DNA from: Virgisporangium ochraceum
GTDB lineage: Bacteria; Actinomycetota; Actinomycetes; Mycobacteriales; Micromonosporaceae
Direction of reading: 5' to 3'
DNA length: 64,000 nucleotides
NCBI RefSeq assembly: GCF_016863655.1
Contig: NZ_BOPH01000068.1
Location: 62,001 to 126,000, forward strand
Within the stretch, counting starts at the first letter, position 1; every line of letters starts with the position of its first letter. Of this stretch, positions 33,336 to 42,132 are shown piece by piece. The notes beneath the pieces were generated by a model. It worked only from the letters and a program-made list of their open reading frames with translations. It made no database searches and was not told the origin of the DNA. The position numbers were made by a program, and so were the translations under genes.

Positions 33336-34333
33336 CAGCGACCTCCCGTCGTCGGCACGAGCGGCTGCACGAGGCCGGCCACGTAGGAGTCGAACCAGCG
33401 CCCGTTGCCGGTGACGTTCGCGAACGCGGAGACGAACGGGCCCATCTTCTGGATCGTCCGTTCGAGGTTGGCGCGGTTGCGTTGCAGGATCGCCACCGTG
33501 GCGCGCAGTTCGGTCAGCGCGGGCTGCAGCTGCGCGCGGTTGTCGGCGACCAGGCCGGTCAGCTGGTCGCTCAGCGTCTTCGTGCCCACCAGCAGCTCGT
33601 GGATGGCGTCGCGGCGCCGGCTCACCTCCGCCAGCAGCAGGCCGCCGTCGGACACCAGCTTCCGGAACTCCTCGTCGCGGCCGGCCAGCACCGCGGTCAC
33701 CGACCGGGCGCGGTCGAGCAGCTCGCGCAGCTCCGCGTCGCGGTCGGCGACGGTCTTCGACAGCCGCGACAGCCCGTCGAGCGACGTGCGGACGCTCGCG
33801 GGCGTGTCGGTGAACGCGTCGGCGACCACGCCGAACGCGGTGGCGAGCTGCGCGGTGTCGATGGCGTCGAGCGTGCCGGCGAGCCCGGTGACCGCCTCCA
33901 CGACGTCGAACGGCGACGCCGTGCGCTCCAGCGGGATTTGGGCGTTGGCACGCAGCCGGCCGGACCCCTTCGGCTCGACCGCGAGGTACTTCTGCCCGAG
34001 CACGGTCCGGATGCGGATCGAGGCGGCCGTGTCGGTGCCGAACCGCAGGTCGTCGTCCTCGACCCGGAACGTCACCCGCACGTACGGCGCCGGCGCGCGG
34101 GCGAGGTCGACGTCGGTGACCTTCCCGACGCGCACCCCGGCGACCCGCACCTCGTTTCCCGGCGCGAGCCCGCTGGCGTCGCGGAACGCGGCGCGGTAGG
34201 TGGTCGCGGTCAGCGCCGCGAGGTCGTCGATCCGGAACGCGACGAGGACGAGCGCCGCGAGCACGCCGAGGCTCACCAGCCCGACGGTGCGCGGGTTCCG
34301 GTGCCGGAACGGCGTCCACAGCGGCGGCCTCAT
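33335..34333 (-). CDS. mceC: MCE family protein, MceC position
   Basis: A 332-residue MCE protein: N-terminal membrane segment (TVGLVSLGVLAALVLVAF), MCE domain (GLAPGNEVRVAGVRVGKVTDV), then helices, ending without an extended tail. Tunnel subunit of the Mce lipid importer. Its ATG overlaps the mceB stop by ATGA. Confidence 0.92.
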   Translation of the reverse strand: MRPPLWTPFRHRNPRTVGLVSLGVLAALVLVAFRIDDLAALTATTYRAAFRDASGLAPGNEVRVAGVRVGKVTDVDLARAPAPYVRVTFRVEDDDLRFGTDTAASIRIRTVLGQKYLAVEPKGSGRLRANAQIPLERTASPFDVVEAVTGLAGTLDAIDTAQLATAFGVVADAFTDTPASVRTSLDGLSRLSKTVADRDAELRELLDRARSVTAVLAGRDEEFRKLVSDGGLLLAEVSRRRDAIHELLVGTKTLSDQLTGLVADNRAQLQPALTELRATVAILQRNRANLERTIQKMGPFVSAFANVTGNGRWFDSYVAGLVQPLVPTTGGR

Positions 34334-35355
34334 GAGGACGCCGCCGCACTGCACCGGGGCGCGGTCGAGGTGAACGGGGGGATCGGGACCGACTGCCCGC
34401 CCAGGGCCACGGTTCCCTTCAGGTCGCAGAGGAAGAAGTTGAACCACGACCCGTGCGAGGCGACCCGCGTGAGCGCCTCGTACCGGCCGGGCATCGCGGC
34501 CAGCGCCCTGTCGATCGCCTCGGCGTTCGCGTTGACGTTGCCGGCCACCTGGCGCAGACCGTCCACATCGGACGCGAGGGGCGCCCGCGCCTCGCCGAGC
34601 AGCGACCCGGTGGCGACGGTCAGCTCGCCGAGGTTCACGAGGGACTGCCCGATCGCGGCGCGGTCGGCGGCCAGCCCCGACACGAGCTGCTGCAACTGGG
34701 AGATGGTCTGGTCGAGCTGGCCCTCGCGTTCGTCCACGGTGGACAGCACGGCGTTGAGGTTGGAGATGACCCGGCCGATGACCTCGTCGCGGTCGGCGAG
34801 CGTGTTCGTGAGGGACGCGGTGCGCCGCAGCAGGCTCGCCATCGTGCCGCCCTCGCCCTGCAGCACCTGGATGATCTCGTAGGCGAGCCGGTTCACGTCC
34901 TGCGGCGAGAGCGCGGTGAACAGCGGCCGGAAACCGTTGAACAGCGCGGTGAGGTCGAGCGCCGGCGCGGTCTGCTCCAGCGGGATCACGCCGTCGCGTT
35001 TCAGTGTGCGTCCGGTCGACGGGCCCTCGAACAGCGCGAGGTACCGTTGCCCGACCAGGTTGCGGTAGCGGATCTTCGCCCGGACGCCCGTGCCCAGCGG
35101 AACCTCGTCGGTGACCGTGAACCGGACCTGTGCGATCGAGTTGTCGACGACACGGATGTCGGTGACCTTCCCGACCCGCACGCCGGCGATCCGGACGTCG
35201 TCGCCCTTCAGCAGGCCGGTGACGTCGGTGAAGCGGGCCCGGTAGCCGGTGCCGGACGTGGTCCAGGTGCCGAGCGTCTGCGCCAGCATCGCGGTGAGCA
35301 GAACGGTGACCACCGCGAAGATGGTCAGTTTGATGAGCGGAGCCCTGATACTCAC
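34330..35355 (-). CDS. mceB: MCE family protein, MceB position
   Basis: A 341-residue MCE protein: N-terminal membrane segment (LTIFAVVTVLLTAMLAQTLG), MCE domain (GLLKGDDVRIAGVRVGKVTDI), then a long helical part. The GTG overlaps the mceA stop (GTGA). Its C-terminus (WFNFFLCDLKGTVALGGQ) is typical of the MceB position. Confidence 0.92.
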   Translation of the reverse strand: MSIRAPLIKLTIFAVVTVLLTAMLAQTLGTWTTSGTGYRARFTDVTGLLKGDDVRIAGVRVGKVTDIRVVDNSIAQVRFTVTDEVPLGTGVRAKIRYRNLVGQRYLALFEGPSTGRTLKRDGVIPLEQTAPALDLTALFNGFRPLFTALSPQDVNRLAYEIIQVLQGEGGTMASLLRRTASLTNTLADRDEVIGRVISNLNAVLSTVDEREGQLDQTISQLQQLVSGLAADRAAIGQSLVNLGELTVATGSLLGEARAPLASDVDGLRQVAGNVNANAEAIDRALAAMPGRYEALTRVASHGSWFNFFLCDLKGTVALGGQSVPIPPFTSTAPRCSAAASS

Positions 35356-36638
35356 GGCGCACTCCTCGCGTTCACCACGGCGCCGCGCAGCAACGGTCCC
35401 CACAGAATGATCGCGATGTCGGGGACCTCCACCGGCGGGACGCCCAGCGCGGCGCCCACGATCGGGCGGACCACGCTCTGCTCCTCGGCCGTTCCCGCGG
35501 AACCCATCGGCCCCTGGACGGTTCCCGGTGTGCCGACGGGTACCTTCCTCGTCGTGCCGGGACCGGCGCCGTAGTCGTAGCCGTCGTTGACCGGGTACGC
35601 CGGCGCGGGCACCGGTGGGTTCGGCATCCCGTGGCAGTTCGGCCCGTTGCGCGCCCCGTACACGGGTTCGTCGCGGCCGGGGACGTACTTTCCGCCGTCC
35701 CGTGTGATCTCCAACGTGATGTGCATGCGTCCGCCCTCGAAGACCTTCTCGGCCCGCGCCTGCGAGGCGACGAGCGTCGACAGCAGGCACGGGTACTCGG
35801 GGGAGTAGGCGGCCAGCAGTTCCAGCAGCGGCCGGGTCACGTCGCCGAGCCGGATGAGCTGGTCGCCGTGCCGCGCCAGGAACAACCGCGTGGTGTCGGC
35901 GGCGCCGGTGGTGTCGGCGAGCAGCGCCGCGAGCTGCTCGCGCTGGTCGGTCACGGTGTTCGCGGTGACGGTGACGTCGCGCAGCAGCGCCAGCAGGTCG
36001 GGCATGGCGTCGCCGTAGGCGTCGAGCACGGTCACCAGGTTGCGCACGTCCTCGGCGATCGTGGGCATCTCGGCGTTGAGCTCCGCGAGGTAGCCGTCCA
36101 GTGTGGACAGTGTGCGGCCGAGCCGGTCTCCGCGGCCCTCCAGCGCGGTGGCGAGCGCCGCGAGCGTGGCGGCCAGCTTGTCGGGCCGGATCGACTGCAG
36201 CAACGGCAACGCGTCGTCGAGCACGCGTTCCAGCTCGACCGCGCTGCTGCTGCGGTCCTGCGGGATGGTCGCGCCGGCCCGGATCGCCCGTGTCGACGCG
36301 GACGTCGGCGGCACGAGGGCCACGTACCGCTCGCCGAACAACGACTTCGGGAGCAGCCGCGCGCTCACGTCGGCCGGGACGCGGGGAGTCAGGTCGGGGT
36401 TCAACGCGAGCGTGACGCGCGCACCGCGTCCCGTCGTCCGCACCGCGCGGACCTCGCCCACGACGACGCCGCGCAGCTTCACGTCGGCGCCCGGGTTGAG
36501 TTGCAGGCCGGTGTGGTCGGCGAGCAGCGTGACCCGGTCGACCGGGGTGAACACCTTGCGGTACTGGAGAACCGACAGGCTGAGCGCGCCGGTGAGCATC
36601 GCCACGAAGACGATTCCGAGGACCCTGTGGTGTCTCAT
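35352..36638 (-). CDS. mceA: MCE family protein, MceA position
   Basis: A 428-residue MCE protein: N-terminal membrane segment (GIVFVAMLTGALSLSVLQY), MCE domain (GLQLNPGADVKLRGVVVGEV), helical region, then a C-terminal extension with YGARNGPNCHGMPNPP, which is typical of MceA. First tunnel subunit after the permeases. The ATG overlaps the second permease stop (ATGA). Confidence 0.92.
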   Translation of the reverse strand: MRHHRVLGIVFVAMLTGALSLSVLQYRKVFTPVDRVTLLADHTGLQLNPGADVKLRGVVVGEVRAVRTTGRGARVTLALNPDLTPRVPADVSARLLPKSLFGERYVALVPPTSASTRAIRAGATIPQDRSSSAVELERVLDDALPLLQSIRPDKLAATLAALATALEGRGDRLGRTLSTLDGYLAELNAEMPTIAEDVRNLVTVLDAYGDAMPDLLALLRDVTVTANTVTDQREQLAALLADTTGAADTTRLFLARHGDQLIRLGDVTRPLLELLAAYSPEYPCLLSTLVASQARAEKVFEGGRMHITLEITRDGGKYVPGRDEPVYGARNGPNCHGMPNPPVPAPAYPVNDGYDYGAGPGTTRKVPVGTPGTVQGPMGSAGTAEEQSVVRPIVGAALGVPPVEVPDIAIILWGPLLRGAVVNARSAP

Positions 36639-37423
36639 CCGGCGATCCTCACGGTCGTGGTCGCGCCCCAGATCGCGAGCGAGAGGAAGAAGTCCACGAC
36701 GTTCACCGCGACGATCGCGAGCCGCACCGCGCGTCCCACCGCGACACCCACGCCGGCCGGCCCGCCGCTCGCGGTGTAGCCGTAGTAGCAGTGCACCAGC
36801 ACCACGATCACGCTGAAGACGAGCGCCTTGGCGAACGACCACAACACGTCGCCGGGTGGCAGGAACAGGTCGAAGTAGTAGTCGTACGTGCCGGCCGACT
36901 GTCCAAAGTAGCCGGTCGCGATCGTGCGGGTGGCGAAGTAGCTCGTGAGCAGACCGATGACGTACAGCGGGATCACCGCGATGAACCCGGCGATCATCCG
37001 CGTGGTGACGAGGTACGGCAGCGACGGCACACCCATCACCTCGAGCGCGTCGACCTCCTCGGAGATGCGCATCGCCCCGAGCTGCGCGGTGAACCCGCAC
37101 CCGACGGTCGCACTGAGAGCCAACGCGGCGACCAGCGGTGAGATCTCGCGCGTGTTGAAGTAGGCGGAGATGAACCCGGTGAACGCGCTGCTGCCCAGCT
37201 GGTTCAGCGCCTGGTAGCCCTGCAGCCCCACCTCGGTGCCGGTGAAGAACGTCAGGAAACAAATGACGCCGACGGTGCCGCCGATGACGGCCAGCGCACC
37301 GGTCCCGAAGCTCACCTCGGCGAGCAGCCTGACGATCTCCTTGCGGTACCTCGTGGTCGCGCGCGGCGTCCAGCCGATCGCCCGGATGTAGAACGCGAGC
37401 TGTCCGCCCAGTTGGTCCAGCAT
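36635..37423 (-). CDS. yrbEB: YrbE/MlaE-type permease B
   Basis: A 262-residue integral membrane protein with five or six segments and the MlaE/YrbE motif region (GFTAQLGAMRISEEVDALEVMG). It pairs with YrbEA as the membrane core of the Mce ABC importer. One base separates its ATG from the stop of YrbEA. Confidence 0.93.
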   Translation of the reverse strand: MLDQLGGQLAFYIRAIGWTPRATTRYRKEIVRLLAEVSFGTGALAVIGGTVGVICFLTFFTGTEVGLQGYQALNQLGSSAFTGFISAYFNTREISPLVAALALSATVGCGFTAQLGAMRISEEVDALEVMGVPSLPYLVTTRMIAGFIAVIPLYVIGLLTSYFATRTIATGYFGQSAGTYDYYFDLFLPPGDVLWSFAKALVFSVIVVLVHCYYGYTASGGPAGVGVAVGRAVRLAIVAVNVVDFFLSLAIWGATTTVRIAG

Positions 37424-37424
37424 C

Positions 37425-38174
37425 TCACTGGCCCTTCTGGGGGACGATCTGGAAGTACAGCGCGGTGATGACGAAGTTCACCGCGAACAGCAGCATGAAC
37501 GTGATGACCACGCTCTGGTTCACCGCGTCGCCCACGCCCTTGGGACCACCCTTCGCCGTGATTCCCTTGTACGAGGCGACGAGCGCGGCGATGAGCCCGA
37601 ACACCAGCGCCTTGATCTCACCGACCACGAGGTCGGGCAGCTGGCCCAGCGCCTGGAAGCTGGCCAGGTACGCGCCCGGCGTGCCGCCCTGCAGGATCAC
37701 GTTGAAGAAGTAGCCGCCGCCGACACCGACCACGCTCACCAGACCGTTGAGCAGCACGGCCACGACCATCGACGCGACCACGCGTGGCGTCACGAGCCGC
37801 CGCACCGGGTCGATGCCGAGAACCTCCATCGCGTCGAGCTCTTCGCGGATCTTCCGCGAGCCGAGGTCGGCGCAGATCGCGGACCCGCCGGCGCCGGCGA
37901 TGATGAGCGCGGTGACGATCGGACCGGCCTCCCGCACCACGGCGAGCACGGACGCCGCGCCGGTGAACGACTGCGCGCCCATCTGGCGCACGAGCGAGCC
38001 GAGCTGCAGCGCGATCACCGCGCCGAACGGAATCGAGACGAGCGCCGCCGGCACGATCGACACCGAGCTGATGAACCACGCCTGCTGGACGAACTCGCGC
38101 CACTGCCACGGCCTCCGCGCGAGGCCGAGGACCGTGTCGAGGGAGAACGCGAAGAAGTCGCCGGCGGCCTTCAT
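37425..38174 (-). CDS. yrbEA: YrbE/MlaE-type permease A
   Basis: A 249-residue integral membrane protein of the MlaE family. AGAGGSAICADLGSRKIREE followed by LDAMEVLGIDP is the conserved cytoplasmic-loop motif that contacts the ATPase. Its ATG overlaps the ATPase stop by ATGA. Works with YrbEB, MceA-F and the ATPase. Confidence 0.93.
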   Translation of the reverse strand: MKAAGDFFAFSLDTVLGLARRPWQWREFVQQAWFISSVSIVPAALVSIPFGAVIALQLGSLVRQMGAQSFTGAASVLAVVREAGPIVTALIIAGAGGSAICADLGSRKIREELDAMEVLGIDPVRRLVTPRVVASMVVAVLLNGLVSVVGVGGGYFFNVILQGGTPGAYLASFQALGQLPDLVVGEIKALVFGLIAALVASYKGITAKGGPKGVGDAVNQSVVITFMLLFAVNFVITALYFQIVPQKGQ

Positions 38175-39115
38175 ACCCGGACCGCCTCGAACGAGCCCGG
38201 CGGCGGCGTGACGCCGTTGTCCACGCACCACTGACCGGGTTCGCGTTCGCCGCGCCGGGCTCCGCCGTCGGAAGGCTGCAACTGCAACGGGATCGGCGGC
38301 AGCGGCGGCAGGTCGACGCCCGCCTCCGCCTCGGCCTTCAGCTCGTCGGCGTCCTTCTCCTCGGCCATCCCGATCGGGCCGATCCGCTGCGCGTTGAGGA
38401 ACTGCCGCACCACCGGTTCGGTGCTCGACAGCAGCATCTCGCGCGGACCGAACATCGCCAGGTGACCGTGGTACAGCAGCCCGATGTTGTCGGGCACCGT
38501 GCGCGCGGTGTTGATGTCGTGGGTGACGATGAGGAACGTCGCGTCGGTGCGCTGGTTCAGGTCGATGATGAGCTGGTTCAGGTACGCGGTACGGACGGGG
38601 TCGAGCCCGGAGTCGGGCTCGTCGAACAGGATGATCTCCGGTTCGAGGACCAGCGCGCGGGCGAGCCCGGCCCGTTTGCGCATGCCTCCGGAGATCTGGC
38701 CGGGCAGCTTGCCCTCCGCACCGACCAGCCCGACCATGTCGAGCTTCTCGGTGACGGTCTCCCTGACCTCCTTCTCCGACAGCTTCGTGTGCTCGCGCAA
38801 CGGGAACGCGACGTTGTCGTAGATGGTCATCGACCCGAACAACGCGCCGTCCTGGAACAGCACACCGAAGAGCCGGCGGATCTCGTACAGGCCCTTCTCC
38901 GACAGGTGGGGCAGATCCCTGTCGCCGACCCAGATGTGGCCCCGGTCCGGTTTCAGCAGGCCCACGAGAGCCTTGAGAAACACCGACTTCCCGGTGCCGG
39001 ACGGGCCGAGCAGCACCGAGATCTCGCCGGCGGGAAGGGTCAACGAGACGTCGGACCAGACCGGCCGGCCACCGAACGACTTCGTCAGCCGTTCGACCCG
39101 CACCTCGACGCCCAT
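38171..39115 (-). CDS. mceG: Mce/Mla-type ABC transporter ATPase
   Basis: A 314-residue ABC ATPase. Walker A is GPSGTGKS (37-44), the signature ISGGMRKRAGLARAL is near 144, Walker B is IILFDEPDSGLDP, and the switch His is in IVTHD. The non-canonical SGGM signature and the extra C-terminal extension of about 70 residues match the MlaF/MceG group. It powers the Mce importer. In mycobacteria mceG is unlinked to mce operons; here it leads the operon. ATG with GGGAGG 5 bases upstream. No other gene precedes it on this strand for at least 130 bases. Confidence 0.93.
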   Translation of the reverse strand: MGVEVRVERLTKSFGGRPVWSDVSLTLPAGEISVLLGPSGTGKSVFLKALVGLLKPDRGHIWVGDRDLPHLSEKGLYEIRRLFGVLFQDGALFGSMTIYDNVAFPLREHTKLSEKEVRETVTEKLDMVGLVGAEGKLPGQISGGMRKRAGLARALVLEPEIILFDEPDSGLDPVRTAYLNQLIIDLNQRTDATFLIVTHDINTARTVPDNIGLLYHGHLAMFGPREMLLSSTEPVVRQFLNAQRIGPIGMAEEKDADELKAEAEAGVDLPPLPPIPLQLQPSDGGARRGEREPGQWCVDNGVTPPPGSFEAVRV

Positions 39116-39208
39116 GACACCTCCCTTGTCCTGTCCATCGCCGGACCCGCGCGCGACGCAACAGCCGATCTCGATGCGGGTCCCGGTTGGTGATGCGGCG
39201 GCGATGGC

Positions 39209-39224
39209 GCTACCGTGCGGTAGC
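39209..39224. promoter_or_regulatory. Palindrome between the mce operon and the sigma factor gene
   Basis: GCTACCG-TG-CGGTAGC has perfect 7-base arms and lies in the roughly 130-base divergent gap, 22 bases before the sigma factor ATG. It may be an operator or part of a regulated promoter. No matching -35 was found. Confidence 0.45.
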
Positions 39225-39246
39225 CCCCCGCGCGACGAAGGTATTG

Positions 39247-39828
39247 ATGACCGCCTCGATCGACACCGATCTCGTCCGCAGGGCCGCCGGTCGTGACCAC
39301 GACGCCATGGCGGCCCTGCTGACCGAGCTACGCCCAGGACTGGTCCGGTACTGCCGGGCCCGGCTCGGGCGCATCGGCGGCGCCTACACGACCGCCGACG
39401 ACGTGGCACAGGAGGTGTGCCTGGCGCTGCTCCGCGCGCTGCCCACCTACCGCGACGTCGGCAAGCCGTTCTCCGCGTTCGTCTACGGCATCGCCGCGCA
39501 CAAGGTGGCCGACGCGCAACGGGCGGCGATGCGCAACGCGGTCACCTCGCCGGTGGCGGAGATCGGTGACGGCCCCGACACCACCGTGCCCGGCCCGGAG
39601 CAGTCCGCCGAGCGCAGTGACCTGGCCCGTCGCCTGTCCGGCCTGCTGGCGAGGCTGCCCGAGACGCACCGCGAGATCGTGCTGCTGCGCGTCGCGGTCG
39701 GGCTGTCGGCCGACGAGGTGGGCCAGGTCGTGGGCATGACGGCGGCCGCGGTGCGGGTCACGCAGTCCCGCGCGCTGGCCAAGCTGCGTACGCTGGCGGG
39801 GGACGCACTGCGGGAGGTGGCGGCGTGA
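39247..39828 (+). CDS. sigD: ECF RNA polymerase sigma factor, SigD-like
   Basis: A 193-residue sigma-70-family factor. Region 2 (DDVAQEVCLALLRALPTYRD and FSAFVYGIAAHKVADAQRAA) and region 4 (LPETHREIVLLRVAVGLSAD, then VRVTQSRALAKLR) are both present. The FVYGIAAHKVADAQRAA block closely matches the actinobacterial SigD group (ShbA in Streptomyces is related). ATG preceded by GAAGG at 6 bases. The stop overlaps the RsdA-like gene by GTGA, as expected for a sigma/anti-sigma pair. Confidence 0.88.
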   Translation: MTASIDTDLVRRAAGRDHDAMAALLTELRPGLVRYCRARLGRIGGAYTTADDVAQEVCLALLRALPTYRDVGKPFSAFVYGIAAHKVADAQRAAMRNAVTSPVAEIGDGPDTTVPGPEQSAERSDLARRLSGLLARLPETHREIVLLRVAVGLSADEVGQVVGMTAAAVRVTQSRALAKLRTLAGDALREVAA

Positions 39829-40763
39829 CATCCAAGCGTGACGATGCTGCTGACCTCACCGTGCTCGCCGCCGACGACGCCCTGCTCGACGCGCTGGCCC
39901 ACGGCGATCCGGTGCCCGCCGACGACAAGCTGGCCGGCGTCCTGGCGCTCTGGCGCGCCGACCTCGACGACGAACCGGCCGACTTCGACGTGGACGGCCT
40001 GCTCACGAGGCTGGCCGAGGAGCCGGACGGCGTAGACGGTGCCGCCAGTGCCGCCAGTGCCGCCAGCACGGCGCCGCTCCGGTCTGCGGTGCCCGCGGAC
40101 AACGACGGCGGCGGCGATGACGGTGGCGACGGCGGCGTCGTCGTCCCGCTGGAGCGGAAGCGGTGGCGGCCGGGCCGGCGGTCCCTCGTCGGCGTCGCGG
40201 CGGCAGTGGTGCTGTTCGCGGGGCTCGGCATCGGTGCCGGGTCCGCCGGTCCCGACAGCCCGTTGTGGCCGATCGCGCAGGTCCTCTACCCGGAGCGCGC
40301 CGACGTGCGGCTCGCCGAGCACACCATCGCCCTGGCCCGCGAGGCGGCCGATGACGGGCGCTACGCCGACGCCCGCCGCACCCTCGACCGGGCCGCCATC
40401 GACGTCGACCGCATCGACGACCGCGAACTGGCCGCGAAGCTCCGGGCCAAGATCGACGAGATCCGCCGCACCCTGCCGGCGACCGACACCCCGAGCACCC
40501 CGGCGCCGTCGGCCTCGCCGTCGCCGTCGACCCCGGCGCCGGCCGCGCCCACCGGACCGGCCGCCACCGGCGGGGGCCAGCCCGGGGGTGGCGGCCAGCC
40601 GGGCGGCGGCGAACCCGGCGGCGGCCAGCCGGGTGGCGGTGGAAACACCCGCCAACCCGGCGACGGCATCATCCCCGAGATCCCCGGCCTGCCGACCCCG
40701 ACGCTGCCCATCCCGATTCCGACACTGACGATTCCGGGTCTGCCGCTCGGTCCGAACTCCTGA
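39825..40763 (+). CDS. rsdA: RsdA-like anti-sigma-D factor
   Basis: A 312-residue protein. The cytoplasmic N-terminus (DDALLDALAHGDPVPADDKL and LAGVLALWRADL) matches the sigma-D-binding region of RsdA. One membrane segment follows at about 120-139, then an extracytoplasmic part with a helical block (ARRTLDRAAIDVDRI) and a Pro/Gly-rich tail (GGGQPGGGGQPGGGEPGGGQ) ending in TLPIPIPTLTIPGLPLG. It should hold the sigma factor at the membrane until regulated proteolysis. The GTG overlaps the sigma stop. The last 95 bases overlap the convergent MFS remnant. Confidence 0.85.
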   Translation: MTSKRDDAADLTVLAADDALLDALAHGDPVPADDKLAGVLALWRADLDDEPADFDVDGLLTRLAEEPDGVDGAASAASAASTAPLRSAVPADNDGGGDDGGDGGVVVPLERKRWRPGRRSLVGVAAAVVLFAGLGIGAGSAGPDSPLWPIAQVLYPERADVRLAEHTIALAREAADDGRYADARRTLDRAAIDVDRIDDRELAAKLRAKIDEIRRTLPATDTPSTPAPSASPSPSTPAPAAPTGPAATGGGQPGGGGQPGGGEPGGGQPGGGGNTRQPGDGIIPEIPGLPTPTLPIPIPTLTIPGLPLGPNS

Positions 40764-42098
40764 CCGCACCTCGACCCGGCGCGAGCGCGGCGGCCACCGC
40801 ACCCACCAGCGGAACCAGCGCCGCGACCACCATCGCGGCGCGGAAGCCGTCGGTGAACGCGGCCGGTGACGCGTACCCGCCGTACGACGCGAACACCGCG
40901 GCCAGCACCGCGACCCCGAACACGCCGCCGACCTCGCGCAGCGCGCTGTTCGTGCCCGCCGCGACACCCGAGTCCTCCGGCGGGACGGCGGCGACGACCG
41001 CGTCGGCGGTGGTGGGGAACACCAGCGCGATCCCGACGCCGGCCACCACGAGCGGGCCGACCAGCGTGCCGTAGTCGACGCCCGCCGTCGCCACCGCGGC
41101 CAGCCAGCCGAGCCCGGCGCCCTGCAGCAGCATGCCCATCAGCATCACCGGCCGGTTGCCGACCCGCGCGGCGGCCAGTCCACCGACCGGAGCCACCAGC
41201 ATGGGCATCGCCATCCACACGAGCAGCCGCAGCCCCCCCTCGAACGGCGAGTAACCCAGCCCGAGCTGGAAGAACTGCGTGATCATGAACAGCGACCCGA
41301 TGAGCGACACGAACTGCAGGAAGATGACCGCGTTCGCGGCGGCGAAGCCGCGCAGCCGGAAGTAGGCCAGCGGCAGCATCGGGTACGGCGCCCGCGCCTC
41401 CCACGCCAGGAACGCGGCCAGCAGGAGTGCGCCGGCCAGGAACGCGCCGACCACCTCCGCGTCGGCCCAGCCCGTCTCCGGTGCGCGCACCGGCGCCCAC
41501 GTCAGCGCGAACAGCGCCGCCGCGCCGAGGAGCAGGCCGGGCAGGTCCAGCCGGGGCCGCGGCCCGTGGCTCTCCCGCAGCAGCAGCGCCGAGAGCACCG
41601 CGACCGCGATGCCCACCGGTACGTTCAGCCAGAAGATCCACTGCCACGACAGGCCTTCGGTGACGGCGCCGCCGAGCACGGGTCCGGCCGCCACCCCGAG
41701 CCGGGCGGGCGGGAACGCGTCACTGATGAGCGTCAACGTCAACGGCAGCACCACGGCGGCACCGCGCCCTGCACGACGCGTGCGGCCACGAGCGCGCCGG
41801 CGGTCGTCGCCATCGCGGCCGCCGCCGACGCCGCGGTGAACACCAGGAGACCGGCGACGTACGCGCGCCGCCGGCCGTACCGGTCGCCGAGCGCGGCACC
41901 GGTGAGCATGAGGCACGCGAACGCCAGGTTGTAGGCGTTGAGCGTCCACTCCAGTTGCGACAGGCTGGCGCCGAGGTCGGTGCGCAGCACGGGAAGCGCG
42001 GTCGCGACCACCACCACGTCGAGAGCGGCGAGGAAGCTGCCGAGCGAAGCGAGGGCGAGGGTCCAGCCCCGCCGGGATCCGGGCATGTTCCGGGGCAT
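40669..42098 (-). pseudogene. MFS multidrug exporter (DHA2-like) with a frameshift and an internal deletion
   Basis: Two overlapping reading frames together make a 14-segment major facilitator exporter. The first part (42098 to about 41760; MPRNMPGSRRGWTLALASLG, then LAALDVVVVATALPVL) ends at VVQGA, and the rest continues in another frame from AAVVLPLTLTLISDAFPP. One missing G near 41760 explains the shift. In addition, where the family reads PARRGAA...LGVAAGPVLGG, this gene has PARLGVAAGPVLGG, lacking about 14 codons near 41700. With both lesions the gene is probably inactive, unless the frameshift is a sequencing error. I chose the ATG with GGAGC upstream. It lies downstream of the ECF sigma and VOC genes and may have belonged to that unit. 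The end overlaps rsdA. Confidence 0.85.
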
Positions 42099-42132
42099 GA
42101 AAAGCTCCATTGTGGACGGACGTGGGCGCGGC

